Shown here piece after piece: positions 26,755 to 36,634 of a stretch of 64,000 nt of DNA. Position numbers and translations under genes: made by a program. How positions within the stretch are numbered: position 1 is the first letter of the stretch; every line of letters begins with the position of its first letter. The notes under the pieces were generated by a model. It was not told the origin of the DNA. It did not search any database and was given only the letters and a program-made list of their open reading frames with translations. Location of the stretch: NCBI GenBank assembly GCA_947564735.1, contig CANOEC010000006.1, forward strand, positions 62,001-126,000. Direction: 5' to 3'. Source of the DNA: an uncultured Lachnospiraceae bacterium. GTDB taxonomy: Bacteria; Bacillota; Clostridia; Lachnospirales; Lachnospiraceae.

Positions 26755-26791
26755 TTATCCCCATTCTGGATCGTTTACATTTGTAACGCTC

Positions 26792-29182
26792 CTACACCTT
26801 ACATGTCTTATCACTCCATGCAAGCAGCTTTTCACCCTGCCCGCCCGTATATAACATCCCGACACGATACGTCCCCGACGGTAAATCTGTGCACAGCACA
26901 CGGAGTACAAACCCTGCCAAGCCAATATTTACTTCCGACGGCAAAATCGCTTCCACATCCTTACGATACCAGTCGCTCGGCGTCGCAATATAATTCTCCG
27001 TACTGTTCTCTTCGTGCTCCCCATCCATCCGCGTAATCAGCACTTTTTTATCGTAACACGCGTTATCCTCTCCGGGCACATAACACCACCCCATAATCCA
27101 GAGAATATCCGGCTCCTCCGCATGTATCTTGTGCTGTATTTCCGCCCTGTCAACGGTCAGCCGAAGCCTGTTCATGCAAAAGCCTTTCTTCATTCTGCCC
27201 TCATACGGCTCCGCCTTCGTTGTGAGCAAATGCTCCTCATAAGGGAACTTATAATTGATGCCATAGTCGGAAGCATTATCAATCAAAGCATTGTGGTAAA
27301 AATCATCCCGTCCGCGCATCTGCGGATGCTTGGCATACAGATTTTCTTTCTCCGTAAGCAGCCGTTCCCACTTGCCGCTGTCTTCCTCGTCAAGTCCGCG
27401 GCTTAACGACTCATGATGGTACAGCACCGCATCGTTGCGCTGTACATTATAATACCCTGCTTCAATCAGTTTGAAGCAAAAGTCCACGTCATTATAAGCG
27501 ACAGCCATTGTCTCATCCATGCCGCCCACTTCTTCATATTTTTTGCGGCTTACCATAAGGCATGCCGCCGTTACGCCAATCATATTATAGACAACTCTGT
27601 TGCGCCCGTAATAGTAATCTTTGTTGTCCGTAAATGTAATCAGCTTATGGGATGGTCCTATCTCCATGTTGGTAATACCCACATGCTGAATATTCTGCGT
27701 ACCCGCATACCACAGCTTAGCCCCCACCGCTCCCACATGCGGCTGCAAAGCCTGTCCTGCCATTCTTCTAAGCCAGCTGTGCTCTATCATTTCAATATCA
27801 TCATTCAGAAGAAGAATCAAATCGCCGCTTGCCTTCTCCACTCCCATGTTACACATCTTGGAAAAATTAAAGTCCATCTTCTCATACAGATACAAAAATC
27901 CATATTCCTTCTGCATCGCTTCCAGCTTGGCACGGTTCTCCTCATTACTGCCGTTATCTACAACAATCCATTCATAATAGCTATAACTCGTCTTGGCGCG
28001 GAACGAATCAAGGCATCTCTTAAGCACTTCCGGATGGTCTTTGGATGGAATGATAACGGAGACGACATACTGCGGTGCAATCTGTCTGTCCGTCCCCTGC
28101 GCGCGGACACATCTCTCTCTGCCGGAAATGGACGTATCATACACGATATGGTACAAATCCGGTTCGCCGCCTCTCATAAATATCCCTTTCATTCCCCGGC
28201 GTTCAAGCGCCGCCTCACGTATCCGTATATATTCCGCCCCTGCGCCCATCAAATAACAGCCGCTCTCCAGTTCTTCAATAAGCGCCGCCTCTACAATGCG
28301 GAACTTTTCTTCCTGTTCCGGACATGCATCCATCTGGCGTTGAAGCTCCTGCGGTGGTTGATATCTGTGATGATAGAGAATGGCATCGATATGACATACG
28401 CATTCCTGCATGGATAGATCTTCCAGTCTGCTGCGCCTGATTGCCGCTTCCTCCAGACAGAGGCACAAATCATAGAAACGCATTGGCTGACTTCCGCGTT
28501 TCATCCTGCCCTGCATATCCCCTGCTGAAAGCACTTCGGAAAGTATGTCCGTTCTGACAGCCAATAAATAACCCCAGTAATTAAATGCAAGCAACGTATC
28601 CGGTGAATAACATGGCTTCAGCCACGGTTGCATACGGTGCGCGCTGTCCCCCCAGCAATAGTCTTCATCAGCATAGGCAAGGATACACTTTCTATTTTTA
28701 TTAAAACATGCTTTAACTTTTGAGAATGTATATTCATCAAGGAACCCTTCTCCGTATGTCAAAAGGACAATCTCCGTGTCCGGTACACTGATTGCCTGCC
28801 AGCCGTTTACCGCAATTACCGCATTCTGCCCACCCTCACAGTCACATGCGTTATTTTCAGCATTTATCCATTCTCCATAAGGATTCTGCTGGCGGTGCAT
28901 CTCCTTTTCATAACGCAGAAGACAGGCGTCCGTCCATGAACTCCTGTCCGTATCTTTCTTATGCCGCGTATCATCCTTTACCGCATGATATAGCTTGCGG
29001 AAGGGCGCCGTCATTTTCCAGAACGGACTTGCATAAATGCGGTTCAGATTATCATTCAAATCTGTCTGCCGCCTCTGTGCGTCTGCAATCTTACCCGCCA
29101 GCACAATATTCTTTTGACGCTCTTTCTCATATGCGGCCGCATAATATGCCGCCCACCCATATCGCTCCGTACGTCCGCTCAT
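26792..29182 (-). CDS. Large family 2 glycosyltransferase with N-terminal coiled coil and C-terminal beta domain
   Basis: 796 residues. An N-terminal coiled coil (~10-65) with AYEKERQKNIVLAGKIADAQ and LNRIYASPFWKMTAPFRK matches that of the downstream enzyme nearly position by position. Residues ~110-330 resemble a GT2 domain that has lost its standard start (no VVIP strand; AYADEDYCWGDS remains). Residues ~375-640 are a complete GT2 domain: VSVIIPSKDH, VVDNGSNEE, LLLNDDIEMIE, YNDVDFCFKL. The last ~150 residues look like a beta-sandwich (ILWIMGWCYVPGED, GLAGFVLRVL) of unknown role. The start lies just after the stop of the methyltransferase-kinase gene, consistent with one operon. Confidence 0.88.
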   Translation of the reverse strand: MSGRTERYGWAAYYAAAYEKERQKNIVLAGKIADAQRRQTDLNDNLNRIYASPFWKMTAPFRKLYHAVKDDTRHKKDTDRSSWTDACLLRYEKEMHRQQNPYGEWINAENNACDCEGGQNAVIAVNGWQAISVPDTEIVLLTYGEGFLDEYTFSKVKACFNKNRKCILAYADEDYCWGDSAHRMQPWLKPCYSPDTLLAFNYWGYLLAVRTDILSEVLSAGDMQGRMKRGSQPMRFYDLCLCLEEAAIRRSRLEDLSMQECVCHIDAILYHHRYQPPQELQRQMDACPEQEEKFRIVEAALIEELESGCYLMGAGAEYIRIREAALERRGMKGIFMRGGEPDLYHIVYDTSISGRERCVRAQGTDRQIAPQYVVSVIIPSKDHPEVLKRCLDSFRAKTSYSYYEWIVVDNGSNEENRAKLEAMQKEYGFLYLYEKMDFNFSKMCNMGVEKASGDLILLLNDDIEMIEHSWLRRMAGQALQPHVGAVGAKLWYAGTQNIQHVGITNMEIGPSHKLITFTDNKDYYYGRNRVVYNMIGVTAACLMVSRKKYEEVGGMDETMAVAYNDVDFCFKLIEAGYYNVQRNDAVLYHHESLSRGLDEEDSGKWERLLTEKENLYAKHPQMRGRDDFYHNALIDNASDYGINYKFPYEEHLLTTKAEPYEGRMKKGFCMNRLRLTVDRAEIQHKIHAEEPDILWIMGWCYVPGEDNACYDKKVLITRMDGEHEENSTENYIATPSDWYRKDVEAILPSEVNIGLAGFVLRVLCTDLPSGTYRVGMLYTGGQGEKLLAWSDKTCKV

Positions 29183-29185
29183 CTG

Positions 29186-31300
29186 TCAAAACAGTCCCCT
29201 TTTCTGCATATGTTTTACCGTCTCCTCCGGCAGCTTCGTCACCTGCATCGCCATTTGCAGCAGATTTTTCTCCTCACCGGGAATCCCTGAAAGAGACACT
29301 GTTATATTCGGGTCGCTGGTAGGACACACATAAGTCTTTTCTCCTATCTTGAATCCGTTCACCTGTATCTGTCTGCCCCTCCACGGTATCGGCACTCCGT
29401 TCCATTTCACTTCTTCCAGATAAATCAGGCAGAAATCGTTGCACGGATCAATACGCAGCGCACTTCTGCCACCCGGAACCACAACCTCCAGTCCGGTCAT
29501 CCCGTTCTCCCGCACACTGATATGCTCTCCATTGTTTTCATCAATAAAAAACGACTGTTCTTCATTAAATCCTCTGCCCGTGTCTTCATAAATCTGTATG
29601 CGATCCCTGCCCGCCGCCTGCGCCTGACTCTCGCAGAAAGCTTCGACCGTATAAACCGGATTATCAATTGCGTCCCGAATCTGCGCCATGGACATCTGTT
29701 TTCCAGTCACATATCTCTGAAAGTCCATCTCCTGCTTACGATACTGTTCCGCCTCAAACTGATCCAGCCCAAGCTTTTCAATTATAGAATCAAGATTTAA
29801 TTTATTCCTATTTTCATTCTCCAACAAGTAGCAGTAAACGGCACGAAACGCTACTTGCTTCGTCTCAATCACTTGCTCGAAGCTCCATTCACAGTCAATA
29901 ACATTCCAATCGTTATCTATATTTTCAGGTACAATCAGATTGGAAAATATAAGATCGTAATCAGCAATTCTTTTTTCTTCGCCATAGGATATCCGTTCAT
30001 AATACTTGTCAAACAATCGTCCAAAGCCTTCCAGATCTTCCCGTTCCAGACAATCATCCAGAAGCTCCTCAAGCGTTCTTCCCTCGACATATTCCAGCGA
30101 CAGATAGGGCGCTTCTGTCTCAATTCCCACCAGACTCTCCGTGCTGCTGTTTGCCCTCTCCAGCTTGCAGCGATTGACTGTGAGTGCACTGCCCTTGTAG
30201 CGCTTCTCCAATGCGCCATAAAGTTGTGCCGTATGCTCAATATGCTCCCATGCGTCTTTTAATAACGGATGTTTCTCTATTATTTTTCCGGACTCGCTTT
30301 CTTTCAGAACCGTCTTGATGCAAAATTCCGGTTTTCTGTCATTGGAATATTTGACATATGTCTCTTCCAGTTCCGGTCCGAGCAGCATCATATACGAATT
30401 AGAGAACAGCTCAAACGCTCCCTCCTGTATGATTGTGTCAAATACCCTTTTTTCATCAAACAGCTGCAATCTGTCTCTGTCAAAATTACGCAGGTTATTC
30501 GACAATTCTCCCATTTTTGGAAGCCTTTTTTGCGAATAAAGACATGTCATAAACTTATAATCCGGATAGGGATAATACATCTGCACCTGTCCGTAACCGC
30601 ATCGCCCGGCAATCCCGCGCAAGCCTTCTGCGGTAAACGTCCTCACCACCCCGCCGTCCGGATAGTTCTCTATGCCGCTAAAATAGGTGCCCAGATGGTC
30701 CTCCCGGCATCCCGCCCAATATTTTAGTCCAAATTTATTTTCGATTGCAATCGCAATATGTCCCTCCGGCTTCAAATGCTTTCTGATAATATTCAGAAAA
30801 TCTTCATAGGGAGTCTCCGAGCGGATATATGCCTGCGCATACTCAAACACCCCGATCAGACAGATATAATCGTAATCACACGGCAGGTCCGGCTCCACAT
30901 CCTGAAAATTGCCCACATGAATTGTCACATTGTCCGCATCCATATGACGATATGCGTTGATTCTGCTCCGTTTCCTCGACAAATCGATACAGGTCACTTC
31001 ACCTGCCTTCCCCGCAAGCGCTCCGGTAATTGCACCGCATCCGGAACCGACCTCCAGTACTTTCATTTCCTTGGTAATCGGAAGCCATTCCACGATATTT
31101 TCTCTCTGTGGGGATAAATGGTACAAAATCTCCCAGCTCTTACGCTCCTCGATGATACGTCCGTATTCCACCGACGAGAAATTACGTGTAATCTCTAAAA
31201 GCTCGTCTTCCACATCACCATCGCAATAATAGTCCTCTCCCGGATAATGCGTAAAATCCAGTTTGATTTTTCCGATTTCTTCTATCTTATTCTCCGGCAT
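29186..31300 (-). CDS. Methyltransferase-kinase fusion protein, WbdD-like candidate chain terminator
   Basis: 704 residues, no membrane segment. Residues ~45-260 are a class I SAM methyltransferase (motif I VLEVGSGCGA at 81-90, D106 after strand 2). Residues ~320-500 look like a protein-kinase/APH fold: CIKT with K329, hinge LEYVEGRTLEELL (402-414), catalytic-loop pattern D449-x4-N454 in DLIFSN, and metal-binding D469 in VIDCEW. Residues ~570-690 look like a beta-rich C-terminal domain. This order matches WbdD of E. coli O8/O9a, which caps the O antigen by phosphorylation and methylation. Directly upstream of two large GT2 genes and directly downstream of Wzt and Wzm. AGGAAACGG precedes the ATG. 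The substrate is inferred from context. Confidence 0.8.
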   Translation of the reverse strand: MPENKIEEIGKIKLDFTHYPGEDYYCDGDVEDELLEITRNFSSVEYGRIIEERKSWEILYHLSPQRENIVEWLPITKEMKVLEVGSGCGAITGALAGKAGEVTCIDLSRKRSRINAYRHMDADNVTIHVGNFQDVEPDLPCDYDYICLIGVFEYAQAYIRSETPYEDFLNIIRKHLKPEGHIAIAIENKFGLKYWAGCREDHLGTYFSGIENYPDGGVVRTFTAEGLRGIAGRCGYGQVQMYYPYPDYKFMTCLYSQKRLPKMGELSNNLRNFDRDRLQLFDEKRVFDTIIQEGAFELFSNSYMMLLGPELEETYVKYSNDRKPEFCIKTVLKESESGKIIEKHPLLKDAWEHIEHTAQLYGALEKRYKGSALTVNRCKLERANSSTESLVGIETEAPYLSLEYVEGRTLEELLDDCLEREDLEGFGRLFDKYYERISYGEEKRIADYDLIFSNLIVPENIDNDWNVIDCEWSFEQVIETKQVAFRAVYCYLLENENRNKLNLDSIIEKLGLDQFEAEQYRKQEMDFQRYVTGKQMSMAQIRDAIDNPVYTVEAFCESQAQAAGRDRIQIYEDTGRGFNEEQSFFIDENNGEHISVRENGMTGLEVVVPGGRSALRIDPCNDFCLIYLEEVKWNGVPIPWRGRQIQVNGFKIGEKTYVCPTSDPNITVSLSGIPGEEKNLLQMAMQVTKLPEETVKHMQKRGLF

Positions 31301-31324
31301 CCGTTTCCTACCTTCCGCTCTGCG

Positions 31325-32650
31325 CTAATTCACTTTTTTGACTTCTACCGTGGAATCCATATCGTAAAATCCAACCGTATCTTTGTCCGATATCACAGTC
31401 AGGTTCAGTACGTCGTACAACCTGTGATACACCGTAAAGTCATCGTTTTCATATCCGGTAACACCCAGAGACAGCAAATAATCTCCGCCCTGCAGATTCA
31501 TTTTCTGTGTGAATGCCACCTCACATTTTTCTCCCGCACTGACCGGTTCGAGGAACGCCTTCTCAAACATGGTATTGGTGCCGGTAATTTCCGTCCCACG
31601 CACATTTTTGATGGTAAATGCAAAAATCGGCGCCTGTATGTCTTCCGCCATGCCCACCTTCATATGGATTGTGAACCCATTGCCTTTGAGGATTGCCGAA
31701 GTCCGAACACCTTTCTCATCTGTGATATAGTATTCCTCAATCACAGCTTTCTTAGACCCGTACTCCAGAAGTTCCGGGTTCTCCGCCACACCGCCCGGCA
31801 CGCTTCCTTTATCTGTCCCTGCTTCTTTCTTTGTGCCCGCCATGCTGCCTGCAGCCACCCTGCGCAGCTCCTCATCATCTAACAGTCTCGTATTTTCCGA
31901 TTCCGGCACCGCATACTGTCCTACCAGAACCTGTTTGTAGATATCAATCATCTCTTTGGGCTTTCCCTCACCAAGCTTGGTGCCCTGATTGAGCAGCACA
32001 ACTCTGTCGCAATATTTGCTGATACTGCTTAGGTCATGGCTGACAAATACAATCGTCTTGCCCATCTCTTTAAATTCTTCAAACTTATGATAACACTTTG
32101 CCTGAAAAAAAACATCTCCCACGGACAGCGCCTCGTCCACAATCAGAATCTCCGGCTCTATATTGATTGCCACTGCAAAAGCGAGACGCACAAACATACC
32201 GCTGGAATATGTTTTCACCGGCTGGTACACATACTCCCCGATATCCGCAAACTCCAGAATCGCGTCCATCTTTTCACGAATCTCTTTCTCAGAAAAACCG
32301 ATCATTGTTCCGTTTAAGTAGATGTTCTCGATGCCGTTATACTCCATATTAAATCCTGCACCCAGCTCAAGCAACGCAGAAATCCGACCATTGACCGTCA
32401 CATCGCCGCTCGTCGGACTCAGAACACCCGTAATAATCTTTAAGATGGTAGATTTTCCGGAGCCGTTCGTTCCGATAATCCCGACACATTCTCCCTGTCT
32501 GATTGTCAAATCAACCCCTTTGAGGGCATGATGCTCCTTATGGTGTTTTCCCCGTCCCAGCCCAAGCGCTTCCTTAATCCGGTCTGACGGCTTATCATAC
32601 AATTTATATACTTTTTCCACATTTGTGACTTGAATCGCAATATCGTCCAT
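31325..32650 (-). CDS. wzt: Polysaccharide ABC exporter ATPase with C-terminal carbohydrate-binding domain (Wzt)
   Basis: 441 residues from the Met preceded by AGGAAAGAG. The ATPase domain (~1-245) has Walker A GTNGSGKST, the TagH/Wzt-type signature YSSGMFVRLAFAVAI and Walker B ILIVDEALSVGD. A linker rich in Ala, Gly and Lys (~260-290) leads to a Wzt-C type beta-sandwich (~295-435) containing FAFTIKNVRGTEITGTNT. In the O8/O9a system that domain binds the capped end of the glycan and licenses export, which fits the adjacent WbdD-like protein. It forms a transporter with the permease encoded just upstream. Confidence 0.95.
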   Translation of the reverse strand: MDDIAIQVTNVEKVYKLYDKPSDRIKEALGLGRGKHHKEHHALKGVDLTIRQGECVGIIGTNGSGKSTILKIITGVLSPTSGDVTVNGRISALLELGAGFNMEYNGIENIYLNGTMIGFSEKEIREKMDAILEFADIGEYVYQPVKTYSSGMFVRLAFAVAINIEPEILIVDEALSVGDVFFQAKCYHKFEEFKEMGKTIVFVSHDLSSISKYCDRVVLLNQGTKLGEGKPKEMIDIYKQVLVGQYAVPESENTRLLDDEELRRVAAGSMAGTKKEAGTDKGSVPGGVAENPELLEYGSKKAVIEEYYITDEKGVRTSAILKGNGFTIHMKVGMAEDIQAPIFAFTIKNVRGTEITGTNTMFEKAFLEPVSAGEKCEVAFTQKMNLQGGDYLLSLGVTGYENDDFTVYHRLYDVLNLTVISDKDTVGFYDMDSTVEVKKVN

Positions 32651-32685
32651 ACTCTTTCCTATCTGTCTGTATCCTGCCACACAGC

Positions 32686-33723
32686 TTATAACACATCCGC
32701 GAAGTGAACCCGCATTTTACGGAAAATCAACGTACCAATACAGAACATACTAATTGTAAATATCCAGAAATAGGTAGATGAGTAAAAATGCTCCCAGAAC
32801 CATACTTCCTCATAAATTGCGCTCCGGTATCCATTAACCACATACACAAGCGGGTTTAGTTTAAATAACGTCTTCATGTTGTCAGTCTTAAGCATTGTGA
32901 TACTCCACAGAATAGGCGTAGCCCACATACCGATTTGCAGCGCAATATTAATAATCTGCTGAAGGTCTCTGATAAATACAACAAGCGCACAGGTCATATA
33001 ACTCATGCCCAGCACGAGCATAAACATACAAAAACTGTAATAAATAATCTGAAGCGTATAGATGCTAGGATAATAACCATATCCGACAGATACAAGCAGC
33101 AGCACGACCACAAAGAATACATGAATAAATGTAGCTGCAATCACCTTGATAATCGGCAGAATACTAATGTTAAACACAACCTTTTTGACCAGATAATTAT
33201 ATTCAATTAACGCCATTGTGCCCTGCGTAATTGCCTCTGAGAAATAGAACCACGGCACGAGTCCTGCCGTCAGATAAAGCACATAGGGAACCTCAAGCCC
33301 ACTTGCAACCATCTGACTTCTCGTGTCAAACACCTTATCGAAAACAATCCAATACATGACTACCGTCACCACCGGCTGCGCCATCGCCCAGACGATGCCG
33401 AGGTAAGAACCGGCGTACCGCTTCTTAAAATCATTCTTTGCCAGCTTCCAAATCAGCTTTCTGCTCTGAAAAAGCTCTACCGGAATCGTCATGATTCTCT
33501 CATAGTATATCGCGTAAATCGCACAGGTAAATGTAATCAGGACACACCCGCTGACCTTTTTCATCCGCTCCGTCACCTGATCGGCGAGCGGATTATGATG
33601 ATTGATGAGCACCAACGCCAGAATCAGACCAAGCCCCCAGAATATCGCGACTCCCGCGGGCTTTCCTAAATGCTTGCTCTTTTTACTATTAGCGCTTTTC
33701 TGTTCTGTCTTTTCCACACTCAT
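32686..33723 (-). CDS. wzm: Polysaccharide ABC exporter permease (Wzm) with N-terminal extension
   Basis: 345 residues; Wzm/TagG proteins are usually about 260. The extra ~80 N-terminal residues contain two hydrophobic segments (about 23-41 and 57-75). The ABC-2 core follows, with the amphipathic start FQSRKLIWKLAKNDFKKRYA and LGIVWAMAQPVV, six helices and the NPLVYVVNGYRSAI motif. It exports the lipid-linked polymer with Wzt. GGAG precedes the ATG, which overlaps the stop of rfbC by four bases (ATGA), indicating translational coupling. Confidence 0.93.
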   Translation of the reverse strand: MSVEKTEQKSANSKKSKHLGKPAGVAIFWGLGLILALVLINHHNPLADQVTERMKKVSGCVLITFTCAIYAIYYERIMTIPVELFQSRKLIWKLAKNDFKKRYAGSYLGIVWAMAQPVVTVVMYWIVFDKVFDTRSQMVASGLEVPYVLYLTAGLVPWFYFSEAITQGTMALIEYNYLVKKVVFNISILPIIKVIAATFIHVFFVVVLLLVSVGYGYYPSIYTLQIIYYSFCMFMLVLGMSYMTCALVVFIRDLQQIINIALQIGMWATPILWSITMLKTDNMKTLFKLNPLVYVVNGYRSAIYEEVWFWEHFYSSTYFWIFTISMFCIGTLIFRKMRVHFADVL

Positions 33724-34289
33724 ACGCCGCTCCGGTACTTCTTCGTATATGCTGCAAATCCTTCTCTGTGAGCATCTTTCTCAGACAAAACCGGCTGTGA
33801 TCCCTCCGGGATATGCCAGTCAATCTGAAGTTCGGGATCGTCCCATGCGATACCACCCTCGTCGTCAGGATGATAGAAATCCGAGCATTTATAGGCAAAC
33901 TCGGCATAATCGGACAGGACATAAAAACCGTGGGCAAAATTCTTGGGAATAAAAAACTGCTTCTTGTTCTTCTCCGAAAGCAATACGCCGAACCACTTGC
34001 CGTATGTGGCAGAGCCCTCACGTAAATCCACCGCCACATCATACACTTCTCCCCGCAAAACGCGCACCAGCTTGTCCTGCGGATACTGAATCTGAAAATG
34101 CAGACCGCGCAAAACACCCTTGGTTGACGCAGACTGGTTGTCCTGCACAAAAACCTGTTCAATCCCCGCCTCTTTGAAATCGTTATAATTATATGTTTCT
34201 ACAAAATATCCCCGCGCATCTTCAAAGACCGTGGGCGTAATCACTTTCAGCCCCTCTATCCCGCATGTTTCCACTGTTATCTTACCCAT
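33720..34289 (-). CDS. rfbC: dTDP-4-dehydrorhamnose 3,5-epimerase
   Basis: 189 residues from the Met preceded by AAAGGAACCGGG. RmlC cupin family: ARGYFVETYN, FVQDNQS, GVLRGLHFQ with the catalytic His, V-D-L-R and PKNFAHGFYVLSD. It epimerises C3 and C5 of dTDP-4-keto-6-deoxyglucose, step three of dTDP-L-rhamnose synthesis. It is split from rfbA and rfbB by a muramidase gene. Confidence 0.96.
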   Translation of the reverse strand: MGKITVETCGIEGLKVITPTVFEDARGYFVETYNYNDFKEAGIEQVFVQDNQSASTKGVLRGLHFQIQYPQDKLVRVLRGEVYDVAVDLREGSATYGKWFGVLLSEKNKKQFFIPKNFAHGFYVLSDYAEFAYKCSDFYHPDDEGGIAWDDPELQIDWHIPEGSQPVLSEKDAHREGFAAYTKKYRSGV

Positions 34290-34360
34290 TATCCCGGTTC
34301 CTTTCTTTATCCTCTGATTTCTTTCCACAGATGCTCAAAATCGCAGAAGTTCTTCTCACG

Positions 34361-35719
34361 CTATTCTTCCTCGTCCCCGCCAGTTGGCACGTTCCCACTG
34401 TCACCATCAATAATTCCCGAATAGCCCGCCGCTCCTTTGGCATGGTTAATGGAAGTATCAATATTCATATAACACAGATTCAAATCCACCCTCGTCTCAA
34501 TACCGCTCACCGTGCCTTTGGAGGTGTACTGCCACATATGATAATACTCATCATAAACAGGTACGTCCGCATATTCTGCAAGCCATGTCCTGTATTCTGA
34601 CAGTTCTGTCATATTCACTTCATCCTTCAGCCAGTTTCTCGAACCATATATACCGGTTTCATAACCCGCCGATGCAATCGTCTCCAAAAAAGCTTTATGG
34701 ATTTTCGTCCGTTCATCGACGCCCAGACCGTCCGCACGCCCGCGTCCGCCGGCGCTTTCACTGTCTAAAAAGACCGGATAATCCACATCGTAGTCTTCAA
34801 TCAGACTGATGACCATGCTGGCTTCTTCCACTGCCTCCACTTCATTGGTCGCCTGTGTAAAGAAATACACGCCTACCGGAATACCGGCTTCAATAGCGCC
34901 TCTGATATTTTTCTCGTACATCGGGTCTAACACGAGCACCCCGCTGGCTGCACCTCTGTATCCGCAGCGGATGATGGCAAACTCAATCCCCTCTGCTTTC
35001 ACTTGTTTCCAGTCAATCGTCTGATTCCATTTGGAAACGTCGATTCCCAGCTTGACGTTGCCGCTGGCAAACTGAAGCTGTGTATTCTCACTGCCATCCG
35101 CCGCCTCTTCGGCGCCGTTCACTGCCCTGTCTTCCTTATCGACATCAATATCATCCTCTGTAAGAATCAAGTACTCAATATCATCAAGCACCCGATATTC
35201 AATCTCCTGTCTCACCTGTATGGAAGTGATGGTATTAGGCACATGAAAGCCCTCTTCCTCCTTAAGAGAAACACTGTACTCTCCGGAACGCAGCCCGTCA
35301 ATGTAAATAATGCCGTCCTTGTCTGTATCGGTATACTCCCCGACGCCCTGCACCGTAATCGTAAAAGGCGTTCCCGTCACAAGATTCCCGATACTGTCCA
35401 CTACCATTACACGCAGGTCTTTCGCAACGGAACTCATCATCAGAAACACATTTCTGCCGGAATACGCCTCAATACTTTTAAATCTGACTTCCGGGTCAAA
35501 AAAGGTTTCATCTTGCAGAAAGGCAGACAGATTATCCCCTCTCTGTCCACCATTTCCATCCGTCTCTTCTATGAGTGCCGTCTCCTCCGGCTGCCCGTCC
35601 GCAGTCAGACCAAGCTTTTGTTTGACCTGCTCCAAATTAGCTGCTGCAAGTGCGCCGACTATCACGGCAAACACAACAATCATGGCAAACAGCGTCTTCT
35701 TTATTTTCCTAGAGTCCAT
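34361..35719 (-). CDS. Membrane-anchored GH25 muramidase with SpaA-like domain
   Basis: 452 residues from the Met preceded by GAGG. One N-terminal membrane helix (~8-27), an acidic linker, a SpaA/prealbumin-like beta domain (~90-175: [13 protein letters not shown]-like strand, [18 protein letters not shown]) and a C-terminal GH25 domain (~215-415) with [16 protein letters not shown], and the catalytic acidic pair in VFLDSES. GH25 enzymes cut the MurNAc-GlcNAc bond in peptidoglycan. The active site is outside, tethered to the membrane. It overlaps the end of rfbA by 11 bases, so it is embedded in the dTDP-sugar operon. The acidic C-terminal tail is unexplained. Confidence 0.93.
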   Translation of the reverse strand: MDSRKIKKTLFAMIVVFAVIVGALAAANLEQVKQKLGLTADGQPEETALIEETDGNGGQRGDNLSAFLQDETFFDPEVRFKSIEAYSGRNVFLMMSSVAKDLRVMVVDSIGNLVTGTPFTITVQGVGEYTDTDKDGIIYIDGLRSGEYSVSLKEEEGFHVPNTITSIQVRQEIEYRVLDDIEYLILTEDDIDVDKEDRAVNGAEEAADGSENTQLQFASGNVKLGIDVSKWNQTIDWKQVKAEGIEFAIIRCGYRGAASGVLVLDPMYEKNIRGAIEAGIPVGVYFFTQATNEVEAVEEASMVISLIEDYDVDYPVFLDSESAGGRGRADGLGVDERTKIHKAFLETIASAGYETGIYGSRNWLKDEVNMTELSEYRTWLAEYADVPVYDEYYHMWQYTSKGTVSGIETRVDLNLCYMNIDTSINHAKGAAGYSGIIDGDSGNVPTGGDEEE

Positions 35720-36578
35720 TGGCAACCTCAATCATATACTGACCGTATGCTGTCTTCATCAGCGGTTCCGCCAGTTCCAGCAACTGTTCTCTCGTAATGA
35801 ATCCTCTCTTAAAGGCAATCTCTTCAATGCAGGAAATATACAGTCCCTGCCGCTTCTGAAAAGCAGCCACAAAATCAGCCGCATCAAGCAGCGAATCGTG
35901 ATTGCCTGTATCCAGCCATGCAAAACCGCGTCCCAGCGTCTCCACATGCAAATCTCCTCTGCGCAGGTATTCGTTATTGATACTTGTAATCTCTATCTCA
36001 CCTCTCGCGGAAGGCTTCACGTTCGCCGCAATCTCCACCACGTCATTGTCATAAAAATACAATCCCGGCACCGCATAATTGCTCTTCGGATGCTCCGGTT
36101 TTTCTTCTATGGACAATGCTTTGCCGCTCTCGTCAAACTCTACCACGCCGTACTCTCTCGGATCTCTGACGTAATAGCCGAAAATCGTGGCGCCTTTCTT
36201 TCTTTGCGCAACTTCTCTGAGCACGCGGGAAAAACTCTGTCCGTAAAAAATATTATCGCCCAAAATAAGCGCCACACTGTCGCTTCCGATAAAATCCGCG
36301 CCGATAATAAAGGCATCCGCCAGCCCACGCGGGTATTCCTGCACCGCATACTCCATATGCAGCCCAAGCTGTTCCCCCGTGCCAAATAATTCCTCAAACA
36401 CCGAAATATCCCGCGGTGTAGAAATAATCAATATCTCTCGGATACCGGCAAGCATCAATATTGAAAGCGGATAATAAATCATCGGCTTGTCATACACCGG
36501 CATAATCTGCTTTGAAACCGCTTTCGTCAATGGATACAGCCGGGTGCCGGATCCTCCTGCCAAAATAATTCCCTTCAT
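35709..36578 (-). CDS. rfbA: Glucose-1-phosphate thymidylyltransferase
   Basis: 289 residues from the Met at [16 protein letters not shown]. Nucleotidyltransferase motif [11 protein letters not shown], sugar-binding [20 protein letters not shown] with the metal Asp, EEKPEHPKS and [16 protein letters not shown]. It joins dTTP and glucose-1-phosphate to give dTDP-glucose, the first step of dTDP-rhamnose synthesis. The upstream frame start at 36602 has no better ribosome binding site. Confidence 0.97.
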   Translation of the reverse strand: MKGIILAGGSGTRLYPLTKAVSKQIMPVYDKPMIYYPLSILMLAGIREILIISTPRDISVFEELFGTGEQLGLHMEYAVQEYPRGLADAFIIGADFIGSDSVALILGDNIFYGQSFSRVLREVAQRKKGATIFGYYVRDPREYGVVEFDESGKALSIEEKPEHPKSNYAVPGLYFYDNDVVEIAANVKPSARGEIEITSINNEYLRRGDLHVETLGRGFAWLDTGNHDSLLDAADFVAAFQKRQGLYISCIEEIAFKRGFITREQLLELAEPLMKTAYGQYMIEVANGL

Positions 36579-36634
36579 CCAACCAGCCTTACCTTTCCTC
36601 ATCCTTCGGTCTTTTTACCGCACAAATGTGTAAA

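Noticed and set aside
27413-28417. Plus-strand 334-residue frame opposite the 796-residue glycosyltransferase
   Set aside because: His/Ile/Arg-rich antisense composition and no motif; the minus frame has a complete GT2 domain.
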